The translations under genes were made by a program, and so were the position numbers. Below, piece by piece: positions 1-8,103 of a stretch of DNA of 64,000 nucleotides; positions within the stretch are counted from its first letter, which is position 1; each line of letters begins with the position of its first letter. Under the pieces are notes generated by a model that saw nothing but the letters and a program-made list of their open reading frames with translations, did no database searches and was not told the DNA's origin. The stretch is from the NCBI RefSeq assembly GCF_001889005.1, contig NZ_CP018153.1, positions 2,328,501 to 2,392,500 of the forward strand, in the 5' to 3' direction. This DNA is from Christiangramia salexigens. GTDB lineage: Bacteria > Bacteroidota > Bacteroidia > Flavobacteriales > Flavobacteriaceae.

Positions 1-1233
1 AATAATTCAAAAGATAAACAGGAAGAGATTAATAAAGAATTTGACGAATTCCAGAAAGAAATGGATCAGCTCGAACAGGATAATGAATCCTTAAAGAAAC
101 CTCAGGATATAGGTCGTGAAGAAATCCAGGAAGAAACGATCGATAAACTTCAAAAGGAAGCTGTAGATAAACTTCAAAAACAGGATAAGGGAGCGGCCCA
201 AAAAAAACAAAAGGAGGCCGCGAAGGAGATGAGGGAAATGAGTGATAAGATGAAAAAATCTTCCAGGCAACAGGAGATGGAACAGTTGGAAGCGGATGCT
301 GAAACTCTTAGACAGATTCTGGATAACTTAATAATATTTTCATTTGAGCAGGAGGCCTTACTAGAGGATTTTAAAAAGCTTAGACAGGAGAATCCCGCGT
401 TCGCAAAAAAGCTGAAACAACAGAGTAATCTAAGAGAGAATTTCACTCATATAGACGATAGCCTTTTTAGTCTGGCTTTAAGAAATCCAATGATCAATGA
501 GGAAATAACGGGTAATCTAATAGACATTGATTTCGACCTTGAAAAATCTTTAGAGCGACTTTCTCAAAATGAAATTCCACAGGGAACAGCTAGTCAGCAA
601 TATGTGATCACGAATACTAACGATCTTGCCAATTTACTGTCAAAAGTTTTAAGTTCTATGCAAAATATGATGGCGATGCCTTCTGCCGGCGAAGGGGAGG
701 GTGAGGAATTTCAGCTTGGTGATATCATCAAAAAACAGAAAGAATTGATGGAAAAGATGCAAGAGGGACAAGAGGGTAAAGAAGGAAAACCTAAAGAAGG
801 AGGTGAAGGGAAGACCGGGGAAGAAATGAATGGGGACTTATATGAGATATATAAGGAACAGCAGATGTTAAGAATGCAAATGGAAGAACTGCTTAAAGAA
901 AACGGATTAAAAGATCCTGGAAATTCTACCCGGGATATGGAGAAAATAGAAGAAGAATTATTGGATAAGGGTATGGATCCGCAGACCATAGAACGTATGC
1001 AGCAATTACAGTATAAACTGCTTCAATTTCAAAAGGCGAATGAATTGCAGGGAATGGATGATAAAAGAAAATCTGATGCTAATCTCCTGGACTATCAAAA
1101 CCACATTAATAATCAGATAAATAGCTCAAAAGAATATTTTAATTCTACTGAAATTTTAAACAGACAAATCTTACCTTTGCGCCAAATTTACAAAGAGAAA
1201 GTAAAGGAATATTTTGGAAAAGGGAACGATTAA
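1..1233 (+). CDS. DUF4175-like family protein, C-terminal part (5' end outside window)
   Basis: The frame is open from base 1, so the first in-window ATG at 61 is internal and the gene starts upstream. The visible ~410 residues are almost wholly charged and Gln-rich with strong coiled-coil character (repeated K/E/Q heptads), plus a low-complexity Gly/Glu/Lys stretch around residues 235-275. No catalytic motif is visible. In Flavobacteriaceae a very long DUF4175 protein with N-terminal membrane helices and a coiled-coil tail usually lies directly upstream of ybeY and mnmG, and position and C-terminal style fit that family. The function is unknown. The stop overlaps the start of ybeY by 20 bases, suggesting translational coupling. 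Assignment rests on context and remembered family appearance; the diagnostic N-terminal region cannot be seen. Confidence 0.7.
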   Translation, partial: NNSKDKQEEINKEFDEFQKEMDQLEQDNESLKKPQDIGREEIQEETIDKLQKEAVDKLQKQDKGAAQKKQKEAAKEMREMSDKMKKSSRQQEMEQLEADAETLRQILDNLIIFSFEQEALLEDFKKLRQENPAFAKKLKQQSNLRENFTHIDDSLFSLALRNPMINEEITGNLIDIDFDLEKSLERLSQNEIPQGTASQQYVITNTNDLANLLSKVLSSMQNMMAMPSAGEGEGEEFQLGDIIKKQKELMEKMQEGQEGKEGKPKEGGEGKTGEEMNGDLYEIYKEQQMLRMQMEELLKENGLKDPGNSTRDMEKIEEELLDKGMDPQTIERMQQLQYKLLQFQKANELQGMDDKRKSDANLLDYQNHINNQINSSKEYFNSTEILNRQILPLRQIYKEKVKEYFGKGND

Positions 1234-1645
1234 TTTTTTCAGTGAGAATGATTTCGAACTTGCGAACCATGAAGCGTTTACTAAGTGGATCGAAATTGTC
1301 ATAGAATCAGAGAATAAATATCAGGGTGATATAAATTTTATTTTCTGTGATGATGAATACCTACTGGATATTAATCGGCAATACCTGGACCATGATACCT
1401 ATACCGATATTATCAGTTTTGATAACGGCGTTGGTAATACCCTGCACGGAGACATCTTTATAAGTACCGAAAGAGTTAAGGAAAACTCAGAAGAATTTAA
1501 TGTGAATTTTGAAACTGAACTTAAAAGGGTCATGATTCATGGCGTTCTTCATTTTTGTGGTTTTAAGGATAAAACTGAAAGGGAGAAAGAGATTATGCGA
1601 CGCAAAGAAGAAGAAAAAATAGAATTGTTCCACGTGGAACAATAG
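1214..1645 (+). CDS. ybeY: Endoribonuclease YbeY (rRNA maturation factor)
   Basis: YbeY is a zinc-dependent endoribonuclease in 16S rRNA 3'-end maturation and ribosome quality control. The signature HGVLHFCGF lies near residue 112, giving the first two zinc-ligand histidines. The third ligand, normally His ten residues after the first, is Asp here (GFKD). The length of 143 residues is slightly short of the family norm. The start is TTG at 1214, inside the end of the upstream gene, because no in-frame ATG precedes the conserved N-terminal INFFSEN segment. The last five codons (FHVEQ) are encoded by a parS-like palindrome, so the C-terminus is shaped by a DNA element. mnmG follows 20 bases downstream. 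Confidence 0.9.
   Translation: MEKGTINFFSENDFELANHEAFTKWIEIVIESENKYQGDINFIFCDDEYLLDINRQYLDHDTYTDIISFDNGVGNTLHGDIFISTERVKENSEEFNVNFETELKRVMIHGVLHFCGFKDKTEREKEIMRRKEEEKIELFHVEQ
1624..1643. promoter_or_regulatory. parS-like centromere site 1
   Basis: A 20-base perfect palindrome with core TGTTCCACGTGGAACA (1626-1641). It fits the bacterial ParB-binding consensus TGTTnCACGTGnAACA at every fixed position. It overlaps the last codons of ybeY. ParB loads on such sites to segregate the origin region; neither parA nor parB is in this window. Confidence 0.85.
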
Positions 1646-1665
1646 ATAAAAATTGAATACAGGAT

Positions 1666-3537
1666 ATGTTCGAAAAGCAGTATGATGTTATTGTAGTGGG
1701 CGCTGGGCATGCCGGAAGTGAAGCTGCGGCAGCCGCAGCTAATATGGGTAGTAAAACCCTGCTTATAACCATGAATCTTCAAAATATCGCTCAAATGAGC
1801 TGTAATCCGGCTATGGGTGGTATTGCTAAAGGCCAGATCGTTCGGGAAATCGATGCGATGGGAGGTTATAGTGGAATTGTAAGTGATACCAGTGCAATTC
1901 AGTTTAAAATGCTGAACAAATCCAAAGGTCCTGCAATGTGGAGTCCAAGAGTTCAGAGTGACCGAATGAGGTTTGCTGAAGACTGGAGAATAAAACTGGA
2001 GCAAACTCCAAATCTTGATTTTTATCAGGAAATGGTTGCCGGACTAATTATTAAAAATGAAAAGATTGTTGGTGTACGAACCAGTCTTGGTTTGGAAATT
2101 TTTGCCAAAACCGTGGTCTGTACCAATGGTACCTTTTTAAATGGATTGATCCATATTGGAGATAAACAATTTGGGGGAGGTAGAGCAGGAGAAAGAGCTG
2201 CAACCGGAATTACAAAAGATCTTATAGATGTAGGTTTTGAATCTGGCCGAATGAAAACAGGAACTCCACCAAGAGTTGATGGGCGTTCTTTAGATTACTC
2301 CAAAATGACTGAACAACCAGGGGATGATATTCCTGGGAAATTTTCATATTCCGATGAGACTCGTCCGTTAACCAAACAACGTTCTTGTCATATGACCTAT
2401 ACCTCAAATGAGGTTCATGAGATCTTAAAAGAAGGTTTTGACAGGTCACCAATGTTTAATGGTAGGATTAGAAGTATTGGTCCTCGTTATTGCCCATCAA
2501 TTGAAGATAAGATCAACAGGTTTGCCGATAAAGATCGGCACCAGTTATTTGTTGAACCGGAGGGATGGAATACTGTTGAAGTTTATGTAAATGGATTCTC
2601 AACTTCTCTTCCGGAAGATGTGCAATTTAAAGCATTAAAATCTGTAGCCGGTTTTGAAAACGTGAAATTTTTCCGTCCTGGTTATGCTATTGAGTATGAC
2701 TATTTTCCGCCTACGCAGTTGAAGCATACTTTGGAGACCAAATTGGTCGAAGGTTTATATTTCGCAGGGCAGATAAACGGAACAACCGGTTATGAAGAAG
2801 CAGCTTGTCAGGGAATGATGGCAGGTATAAATGCTGCCCTAAAAGTACAGGAGCAGGATGAGTTTATCCTTAAACGTAATGAAGCTTATATAGGTGTTCT
2901 TATAGATGATCTTATTACAAAGGGAACTGAAGAGCCATATAGGATGTTTACTTCGCGTGCTGAATACAGAACTTTATTAAGACAGGATAATGCCGATTTC
3001 AGGTTAACCGAAAAGTCTTATAATATAGGTTTGGCTTCCGAAGACAGGATGAGAAAGATGGAAGAGAAAAAGGAGAAGTCTCTGAAATTTGTCAATTTTC
3101 TTAAAGATCTCAGCGTTGCGCCAGAGGAAGCAAACCCGGTTCTTGAAAAGAAGAAATCTTCTCCAATGAAGCAAAGCGATAAGGTTTTTAAGGTTTTTTC
3201 CAGGCCGCAGATCACCATGGAAGATGTAAAGAACTTTAGCGGGGTAGAGGAATTTATTGCTGAACATGATCTTAATGAAGAGATGATTGAGCAAACTGAA
3301 ATCCAGGTGAAATATTCCGGTTATATTCAAAAGGAAAAAAATAATGCCGATAAATTAAACCGACTTGAGGATATCAGGATTCCGAAAAACTTCGATTATT
3401 CTAAGATCAAATCCATGTCTTTTGAAGCTCGTGAGAAGTTGAATAAAATTCAACCAACAAGTGTTTCTCAGGCATCACGAATTAGCGGCGTGAGTCCAAA
3501 TGATATTTCCGTTTTACTGGTTTATATGGGTAGATAA
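1666..3537 (+). CDS. mnmG: tRNA uridine-5-carboxymethylaminomethyl modification enzyme MnmG
   Basis: MnmG (GidA) works with the GTPase MnmE to install the carboxymethylaminomethyl group at U34 of tRNAs reading NNA/NNG codons, using FAD and methylene-tetrahydrofolate. The FAD-binding motif GAGHAG is at residues 12-17, and family blocks such as GRMKTGTPPR and TSRAEYR are intact. The length of 623 residues is normal. The ATG at 1666 lies 20 bases after ybeY and both probably share a transcript. The gene sits exactly between two identical parS-like palindromes, consistent with the classical origin-proximal location of gidA. No frameshift or missing block is seen. Confidence 0.97.
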   Translation: MFEKQYDVIVVGAGHAGSEAAAAAANMGSKTLLITMNLQNIAQMSCNPAMGGIAKGQIVREIDAMGGYSGIVSDTSAIQFKMLNKSKGPAMWSPRVQSDRMRFAEDWRIKLEQTPNLDFYQEMVAGLIIKNEKIVGVRTSLGLEIFAKTVVCTNGTFLNGLIHIGDKQFGGGRAGERAATGITKDLIDVGFESGRMKTGTPPRVDGRSLDYSKMTEQPGDDIPGKFSYSDETRPLTKQRSCHMTYTSNEVHEILKEGFDRSPMFNGRIRSIGPRYCPSIEDKINRFADKDRHQLFVEPEGWNTVEVYVNGFSTSLPEDVQFKALKSVAGFENVKFFRPGYAIEYDYFPPTQLKHTLETKLVEGLYFAGQINGTTGYEEAACQGMMAGINAALKVQEQDEFILKRNEAYIGVLIDDLITKGTEEPYRMFTSRAEYRTLLRQDNADFRLTEKSYNIGLASEDRMRKMEEKKEKSLKFVNFLKDLSVAPEEANPVLEKKKSSPMKQSDKVFKVFSRPQITMEDVKNFSGVEEFIAEHDLNEEMIEQTEIQVKYSGYIQKEKNNADKLNRLEDIRIPKNFDYSKIKSMSFEAREKLNKIQPTSVSQASRISGVSPNDISVLLVYMGR

Positions 3538-3543
3538 TTTCAG

Positions 3544-3559
3544 TGTTCCACGTGGAACA
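3544..3559. promoter_or_regulatory. parS-like centromere site 2
   Basis: A second exact copy of the 16-base palindrome TGTTCCACGTGGAACA, seven bases after the mnmG stop and 1918 bases from site 1. It matches TGTTnCACGTGnAACA at all fixed positions. Unlike site 1 it is intergenic if the methyltransferase starts at 3606. Confidence 0.87.
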
Positions 3560-3605
3560 AATTAAAATTTTCGCGATCGCAACTACTTTAAAAAATAATT
3601 CAACA

Positions 3606-4433
3606 ATGGATACTCAGGTTAAATTTGCCTGTACAGATCATTTAGTGAGTAAGGAGAGTTTCGATATTATTCCATTTGAAAAAGGGATCTTTCGCACTCA
3701 TCCGGTTCCGGAAAATCTTGGAAGGTATTACGAAAGCGAAGACTATATTTCTCATACCGATGCTGGAAATGGATTGCAGGATAAGGTGTATCAAGTTGTA
3801 AAATCTTATATGCTTTCTGCTAAAGCTTCCTGGATAAGAAAATATATACGTCAGGGAAATATTATGGATTTTGGTGCGGGAACGGGGGAGTTTTTAAATA
3901 AGATGAAATCCTTCCTGTGGAATGTAGATGGAGTGGAGCCAAATGAAAAAGCAAGAAAGTTAGCTATCTTTAAAAATATTGATCTTAAGGCTGACCTGAA
4001 ACTTATTGGTAGGAAAAAATACGACGTGATTAGCTTATGGCATGTTTTAGAACATCTGCCCGATCTTGATGAGAAACTTAATTCCTTCAATAATTTATTG
4101 GTAGAAAATGGACTCCTGGTAATCGCTGTTCCGAATTTTAATTCTTACGATTCTAATTATTATAAAAATGATTGGGCAGCCTGGGATGTCCCAAGACATC
4201 TCTGGCATTTTTCAAGAAAGGGAATTCAGTCAAAACTTAAAGAACATGGCTTTAGCCTTCTTGAAGAAAAAGCACTTCCATTCGATTCTTATTATGTAAG
4301 TCTCTTGAGTGAAAAAAATAAGACAGGTAAAAAAAATATTTTTAATGCTGTCTATAGAGGCTGGTTATCCAATTTTAAGGCCAGAAGTACTGGTGAGTAT
4401 TCTTCCATTGCCTATTTCTTCCGAAAAGACTAA
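3606..4433 (+). CDS. Class I SAM-dependent methyltransferase (methyltransferase 12-like)
   Basis: A 275-residue soluble protein. The SAM-binding motif I DFGAGTGEF is near residues 88-96 and the post-motif ISLWHVLEHLPD near 140-151, typical of class I methyltransferases of the Methyltransf_12/23 type. A short N-terminal segment with a YYESEDYISH motif recurs in related proteins that act on small or cell-surface molecules; the substrate cannot be read. The frame is open back to a GTG at 3543, but that extension would translate parS site 2 as FHVEQ, so ATG 3606 is chosen. It is the last gene of the ybeY-mnmG block and is followed by a 217-base gap. Confidence 0.85.
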   Translation: MDTQVKFACTDHLVSKESFDIIPFEKGIFRTHPVPENLGRYYESEDYISHTDAGNGLQDKVYQVVKSYMLSAKASWIRKYIRQGNIMDFGAGTGEFLNKMKSFLWNVDGVEPNEKARKLAIFKNIDLKADLKLIGRKKYDVISLWHVLEHLPDLDEKLNSFNNLLVENGLLVIAVPNFNSYDSNYYKNDWAAWDVPRHLWHFSRKGIQSKLKEHGFSLLEEKALPFDSYYVSLLSEKNKTGKKNIFNAVYRGWLSNFKARSTGEYSSIAYFFRKD

Positions 4434-4440
4434 AAAATGC

Positions 4441-4518
4441 GATTTAAAGCCTTGTGAGGCGCTTTTACCTTTAATAATAACCGAATATAGGGCGCCGGTC
4501 GAGAAAACGCTTTAAATC
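4441..4518. repeat. Nested inverted repeat after the methyltransferase gene
   Basis: A perfect 10-base inverted repeat (GATTTAAAGC at 4441-4450, GCTTTAAATC at 4509-4518) encloses a second pair, GGCGC at 4458-4462 and GCGCC at 4492-4496. The 4434-4651 gap otherwise shows only the promoter near its end. There is no U-tract after the outer stem, so it is not a standard terminator. It could be a structured RNA, a 3' UTR fold or a miniature mobile-element remnant. Confidence 0.4.
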
Positions 4519-4625
4519 ACTTCTATTGAAGTTTATTTTTATAGATAATTCTTATTCAAATAAATTTTAGCATTTAAAAAACCTATAAGTTGTTAAAATA
4601 GGCTTTTCTAGAGAAAATAGTTTTT

Positions 4626-4633
4626 TACATTTG
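4626..4633 (+). promoter_or_regulatory. -7 promoter element for the OmpH-like lipoprotein
   Basis: TACATTTG matches the Bacteroidota -7 consensus TAnnTTTG and ends 18 bases before the ATG at 4652. No convincing -33 TTG lies at the usual 19-21 base spacing. Confidence 0.5.
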
Positions 4634-4651
4634 CCAGATAAAATTATAATT

Positions 4652-5170
4652 ATGATCAGAAGATTTATTGGAATTGCCGCAGTAGCAATTATTATGGTTT
4701 CTTGTAATGAGCAAAAAACTGCTTATGTAGATACAACGAAACTTATTGAAGAGTATAAGGAGATGAAAGATGTGGAAGCAGAATTTACCACTAAGTCTGA
4801 TTCTGTTAGACAACAATTGGATTCTGTAGCAAAAACTTTCCAACAGGAAGTTCAGGAATATCAGGCAAAAATGAATTCAATGTCTGATGCTCAACGTCAG
4901 GAAAGAGAAAGAGAATTGATGCAGAAGCAACAAATGCTACAACAGCAACAGCAAATGCAGAGCAACAGGCTTCGTGAGCAAAGTACTGCTGTAATGGACT
5001 CTCTTGTAAAAAAGGTGAAGGACTATGTTAAGGATTATGGACAGGAGAATAACTATACCTATATCTTCGGTTCTAACGAAAGCGCTAACATTATGTACGC
5101 TGAAGAAGGACTTGATATAACCCAGGAGATCCTTACAAAGTTAAACGAGCAATACGGAAGTGAGGAATAA
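4652..5170 (+). CDS. OmpH/Skp-family periplasmic chaperone-like lipoprotein
   Basis: A 172-residue protein with an N-terminal hydrophobic signal ending in a lipobox-like VSC at about residues 17-19, then a Skp/OmpH-type core: a start resembling YVDTTKLIEEY, a long Gln/Glu/Arg-rich coiled coil (about 40-125), and a C-terminal YTYIFGSNES segment returning to the base of the fold. OmpH/Skp proteins hold unfolded outer-membrane proteins in the periplasm. The lipobox suggests membrane anchoring, which differs from soluble E. coli Skp. ATG 4652 is preferred over the in-frame TTG at 4631, which falls inside the -7 promoter element. The gene appears monocistronic, ending at a strong bidirectional terminator. 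Confidence 0.85.
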   Translation: MIRRFIGIAAVAIIMVSCNEQKTAYVDTTKLIEEYKEMKDVEAEFTTKSDSVRQQLDSVAKTFQQEVQEYQAKMNSMSDAQRQERERELMQKQQMLQQQQQMQSNRLREQSTAVMDSLVKKVKDYVKDYGQENNYTYIFGSNESANIMYAEEGLDITQEILTKLNEQYGSEE

Positions 5171-5189
5171 TTTATCCTCAGGATTTCAT

Positions 5190-5226
5190 AAAAAAAGGGC
5201 TTCAGAAATTCTGAAGCCCTTTTTTA
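5190..5226. terminator. Bidirectional rho-independent terminator
   Basis: Stem GGGCTTCAG / CTGAAGCCC around an AAATT loop, with an A-tract before and a T-tract after. It can therefore stop both the plus-strand OmpH-like gene and the minus-strand DoxX gene. Confidence 0.9.
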
Positions 5227-5244
5227 TTTATAGATATTGTTCTT

Positions 5245-5640
5245 TTAACTTAGAAGATATACTCCAAATATTGTGACGATGAAATATCCAGTAAGGGTAA
5301 AGGCTCCTGCATAATCCTTCGCAACTCTTTGTCCAAATAATAGCATGGTTAGGGTTATAGATGCCAGCACACAAGCAAATAGGGCGTAGGAGGTATCTGC
5401 ATAGGCAATAAGCCAAATTATCCCCAGAACAGATAATATTCCGGTAACAATCTCAAAAATTAAAATTATCCCCACCATTAAGGATACAGAACCTGATAGA
5501 ATTGTCTCAGAAAAATGGCCTTTTAACCATTCAATATTTCCTTTCCAATCCATTGCCTTGTCTATTCCCGATTGTAAAAAGGTGATAAATACAAAAATTA
5601 GGATAAGGATCTCGGTGATGTACGTTGTTAAATTTTCCAT
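5245..5640 (-). CDS. DoxX-family membrane protein
   Basis: A 131-residue integral membrane protein with four predicted helices and almost no soluble domain. The first helix carries FLQSGIDKAMDW, matching the FxxxGxxK/H pattern of the DoxX/DoxD superfamily, followed by GHFSETIL and hydrophobic pairs. DoxX-like proteins are linked to quinone or thiosulfate redox chemistry in some organisms, but most bacterial members have no known role. Its start is three bases after the stop of the polymerase delta-prime gene, so the two share an operon. The shared terminator at 5190-5226 follows. Confidence 0.7.
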   Translation of the reverse strand: MENLTTYITEILILIFVFITFLQSGIDKAMDWKGNIEWLKGHFSETILSGSVSLMVGIILIFEIVTGILSVLGIIWLIAYADTSYALFACVLASITLTMLLFGQRVAKDYAGAFTLTGYFIVTIFGVYLLS

Positions 5641-5643
5641 GGT

Positions 5644-6801
5644 TTAAACTGCTTTTTTATGTAAAAATCTGGTTAGGTTAATAGATAGATCTGTAAGGAT
5701 TATTTTGGCATTTCCGTTACGTTCTATATGGTAAATTGCGGTTTCAAGCGCTTCGGTTATTTCCATGATATTTTTCTCATTTACATATGGAGCAAAGTTT
5801 TCCAGCTTGAATTTTTCAGTTTTTGGCTCCAGGTAAACAAGCTCCTTGGCCTTATAATTTAATAAGAGCGACTGCCTGAAAAAATCTATACAATATAGCA
5901 AAAAGCTTTTTTGCGCCTCACGACCCAGAGCAGCGATCTCTTCACTCCAGGAAATGAGTTCTAAAACTGTTGCTTTATTTCCCTTGGCTTTAAATGCTGT
6001 TCGAATCCAGTTTATGAACCAGGTCTCATATTGTTCGTCGCCCGAATCTTTCCTTAAAAGATGAAGCGCCTTTGTATAGTCTCCATTAGACTGATGCGCT
6101 ATTTTTTTGGCAAATGATTCATCACATTGCTCCCTTTCAATTAAAGCCTTTGCAATATCCAACTCGCTTAATGGCGGAAAATGCAGGCTCTGGCAGCGGG
6201 ATTTTATGGTTTGGATAATCTTATCCTCTTCTTCAGCGATCAGAATAAAAACCGTTTTATTTGGCGGTTCTTCAATAAGTTTAAGCAATTTATTGGAGGC
6301 AGCTGTATTCATCTTTTCGGCCATCCAGATGATCATCACCTTAAATCCTCCCTCATAGGATTTCAAGGATAATCTTTTAACGATATCCTGAGCCTCATTA
6401 ACACTTAGCTGACCCTGCTTATTTTCTATCCCGAGCGTCTGATACCAATCAAAAAGACTTCCGTAAGGATTGGTCTTCAGGAAATTGCGCCATTCATCCA
6501 AAAAGTGGGATGAAACCGGGTGTTTTTTTACCTCTTTTGTGCCCGCAACCGGAAATGCAAAATGCAGATCGGGATGGGAGAAATTTTTGAATTTCAAATT
6601 ACAACTTTCAGCACCCGCGCTGTTATTCTCACCATTGGAATTTTGGCATAAAATATATTGCGCATAGGCGATGGCCATAGGCAGAACGCCGCTTCCGGGG
6701 TTTCCGGTAAATAGCTGAGCATGCGGAATTCGGCTTCTGTCTGCCGTAGTTGTAAGATGATTTTTTATGTGTGGTAAACCAATTACGTCATTAAAAAGCA
6801 T
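5644..6801 (-). CDS. holB: DNA polymerase III delta-prime subunit (clamp loader, HolB-like)
   Basis: A 385-residue AAA+ clamp-loader protein. The N-terminal segment (NDVIGLPHIKNHL, IPHAQLF) and the sensor region (KLLKLIEEPPNKTVFIL, then IKSRCQ) are typical of delta-prime/DnaX-related subunits. The P-loop position reads GNPGSG without the usual GK(T/S), so ATP binding is probably lost, as expected for delta-prime. The zinc-binding cysteine array seen in some homologues is not evident. ATG 6801 is preferred over the TTG at 6807, which would lie inside the -7 promoter element. The gene is divergent from pgk and forms an operon with the DoxX gene. Confidence 0.88.
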   Translation of the reverse strand: MLFNDVIGLPHIKNHLTTTADRSRIPHAQLFTGNPGSGVLPMAIAYAQYILCQNSNGENNSAGAESCNLKFKNFSHPDLHFAFPVAGTKEVKKHPVSSHFLDEWRNFLKTNPYGSLFDWYQTLGIENKQGQLSVNEAQDIVKRLSLKSYEGGFKVMIIWMAEKMNTAASNKLLKLIEEPPNKTVFILIAEEEDKIIQTIKSRCQSLHFPPLSELDIAKALIEREQCDESFAKKIAHQSNGDYTKALHLLRKDSGDEQYETWFINWIRTAFKAKGNKATVLELISWSEEIAALGREAQKSFLLYCIDFFRQSLLLNYKAKELVYLEPKTEKFKLENFAPYVNEKNIMEITEALETAIYHIERNGNAKIILTDLSINLTRFLHKKAV

Positions 6802-6804
6802 AGG

Positions 6805-6812
6805 CAAATATA
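6805..6812 (-). promoter_or_regulatory. -7 promoter element for holB
   Basis: On the minus strand the sequence is TATATTTG, ending only three bases before the ATG at 6801. A start a few bases downstream would fall at or inside the first codon, implying a leaderless transcript. Confidence 0.4.
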
Positions 6813-6846
6813 AAATTATATAGCCTTTATTATCTTCGGAAAAAAT

Positions 6847-6854
6847 TATATTTG
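6847..6854 (+). promoter_or_regulatory. -7 promoter element for pgk
   Basis: TATATTTG, a full match to TAnnTTTG, ends 15 bases before the pgk ATG at 6870 in the 68-base divergent gap with holB. Confidence 0.5.
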
Positions 6855-6869
6855 TAAGAAACCATTACT

Positions 6870-8054
6870 ATGAAAACAATTGACGACTACAACTTTAATA
6901 ATAAGAGAGCATTAATTAGGGTAGATTTTAACGTGCCTTTGAATGAAGATATGGAGGTGACCGATGCCAACAGGATTGAGGCGGCAAAACCTACAATAAT
7001 TAAAATTCTGGAAGATGGAGGAAGTGTAGTTCTCATGTCTCACCTTGGAAGACCAAAAGGAAAAGAAAGTAAATATTCCCTTCAACACGTGGTATCAAAA
7101 GTATCTGAAGTGTTGGGGGTATCTGTGAAATTCGTGGAGGACTCTGTTGGTGAAGAAGTAGTTGAAGCAGCTAAGAATTTACAAGCTGGAGAAATCTTGC
7201 TAATAGAAAACCTGCGTTTTCATGAAGAAGAAACAGAGGGTGATGAAGCATTTGCAAAAGAGCTTTCTAAACTTGGAGATATCTATGTGAACGATGCATT
7301 TGGAACAGCCCACCGAGCTCATGCATCAACCACAGTTGTGGCAAAATTTTTTGAGGATAAATGCTTTGGATATCTTTTAGCTAAAGAGATCAAAAGTCTC
7401 GATAAGGTTTTACACAGTAAAGAAAAACCGGTTACAGCCGTTCTGGGTGGTGCCAAAGTATCTTCTAAGATCACCGTGATCGAGAATATACTTGACAAAA
7501 TTGACCACCTTATCATTGGTGGTGGGATGACCTATACTTTTATAAAAGCTCAGGGCGGTCATATAGGAACCTCATTGGTGGAAGATGATAAGCAGGAGCT
7601 TGCCCTGGAGATCCTTAAGAAAGCTAAGGAAAAAGGAGTGGAAGTACACCTTCCGGTAGATTCAGTGATTGCAGATAGCTTTTCGGAACAGGCAAGCACT
7701 CAGATAGAGAATGTAGATAATATACCTGATGGCTGGATGGGACTTGACGTAGGTCCGGAAACTCTTAAGAATTTTGAAAGAGTGATAAAAGAATCAAAGA
7801 TCATACTATGGAATGGTCCGCTTGGTGTATTTGAGATGGATACTTTCGCTAAAGGAACTATTAAATTGGGTGAAGCCATTGCAGAGGCGACCAAAAACGG
7901 AGCTTTTTCTTTAGTTGGAGGAGGAGATTCTGTAGCCGCAGTTAAAAAATTCGGATTTGACGATAAAGTAAGTTATGTGTCTACCGGTGGTGGGGCTATG
8001 TTGGAAATGTTAGAAGGAAAATCTCTACCGGGTATCGAAGCCATAGGCAATTAA
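6870..8054 (+). CDS. pgk: Phosphoglycerate kinase
   Basis: Converts 1,3-bisphosphoglycerate and ADP to 3-phosphoglycerate and ATP in glycolysis, reversibly. At 394 residues it has normal length. Diagnostic motifs are in order: RVDFNVPL near residues 17-24, SHLGRPKG near 58-65, the GGAKVSSK nucleotide-binding block near 195, WNGPLGVFE near 316, and GGGDSVAAV near 350. It is cytosolic. It appears to have its own promoter, and the next gene starts after a 49-base gap without a clear terminator, so read-through into the lytic transglycosylase gene is possible. Confidence 0.98.
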   Translation: MKTIDDYNFNNKRALIRVDFNVPLNEDMEVTDANRIEAAKPTIIKILEDGGSVVLMSHLGRPKGKESKYSLQHVVSKVSEVLGVSVKFVEDSVGEEVVEAAKNLQAGEILLIENLRFHEEETEGDEAFAKELSKLGDIYVNDAFGTAHRAHASTTVVAKFFEDKCFGYLLAKEIKSLDKVLHSKEKPVTAVLGGAKVSSKITVIENILDKIDHLIIGGGMTYTFIKAQGGHIGTSLVEDDKQELALEILKKAKEKGVEVHLPVDSVIADSFSEQASTQIENVDNIPDGWMGLDVGPETLKNFERVIKESKIILWNGPLGVFEMDTFAKGTIKLGEAIAEATKNGAFSLVGGGDSVAAVKKFGFDDKVSYVSTGGGAMLEMLEGKSLPGIEAIGN

Positions 8055-8103
8055 TAAGGTACGAAGTTTGATGATTTTTCGTTTGTTATTATAAAAGTTA
8101 TAT

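Noticed and set aside
4309..4515. Open frame of 68 codons at the end of the methyltransferase
   Set aside because: It lies mostly inside the real gene in another frame and lacks a start signal.
8055..8103. Possible terminator after pgk
   Set aside because: Only a weak 5-base stem with a large loop; read-through into the next gene is as likely.
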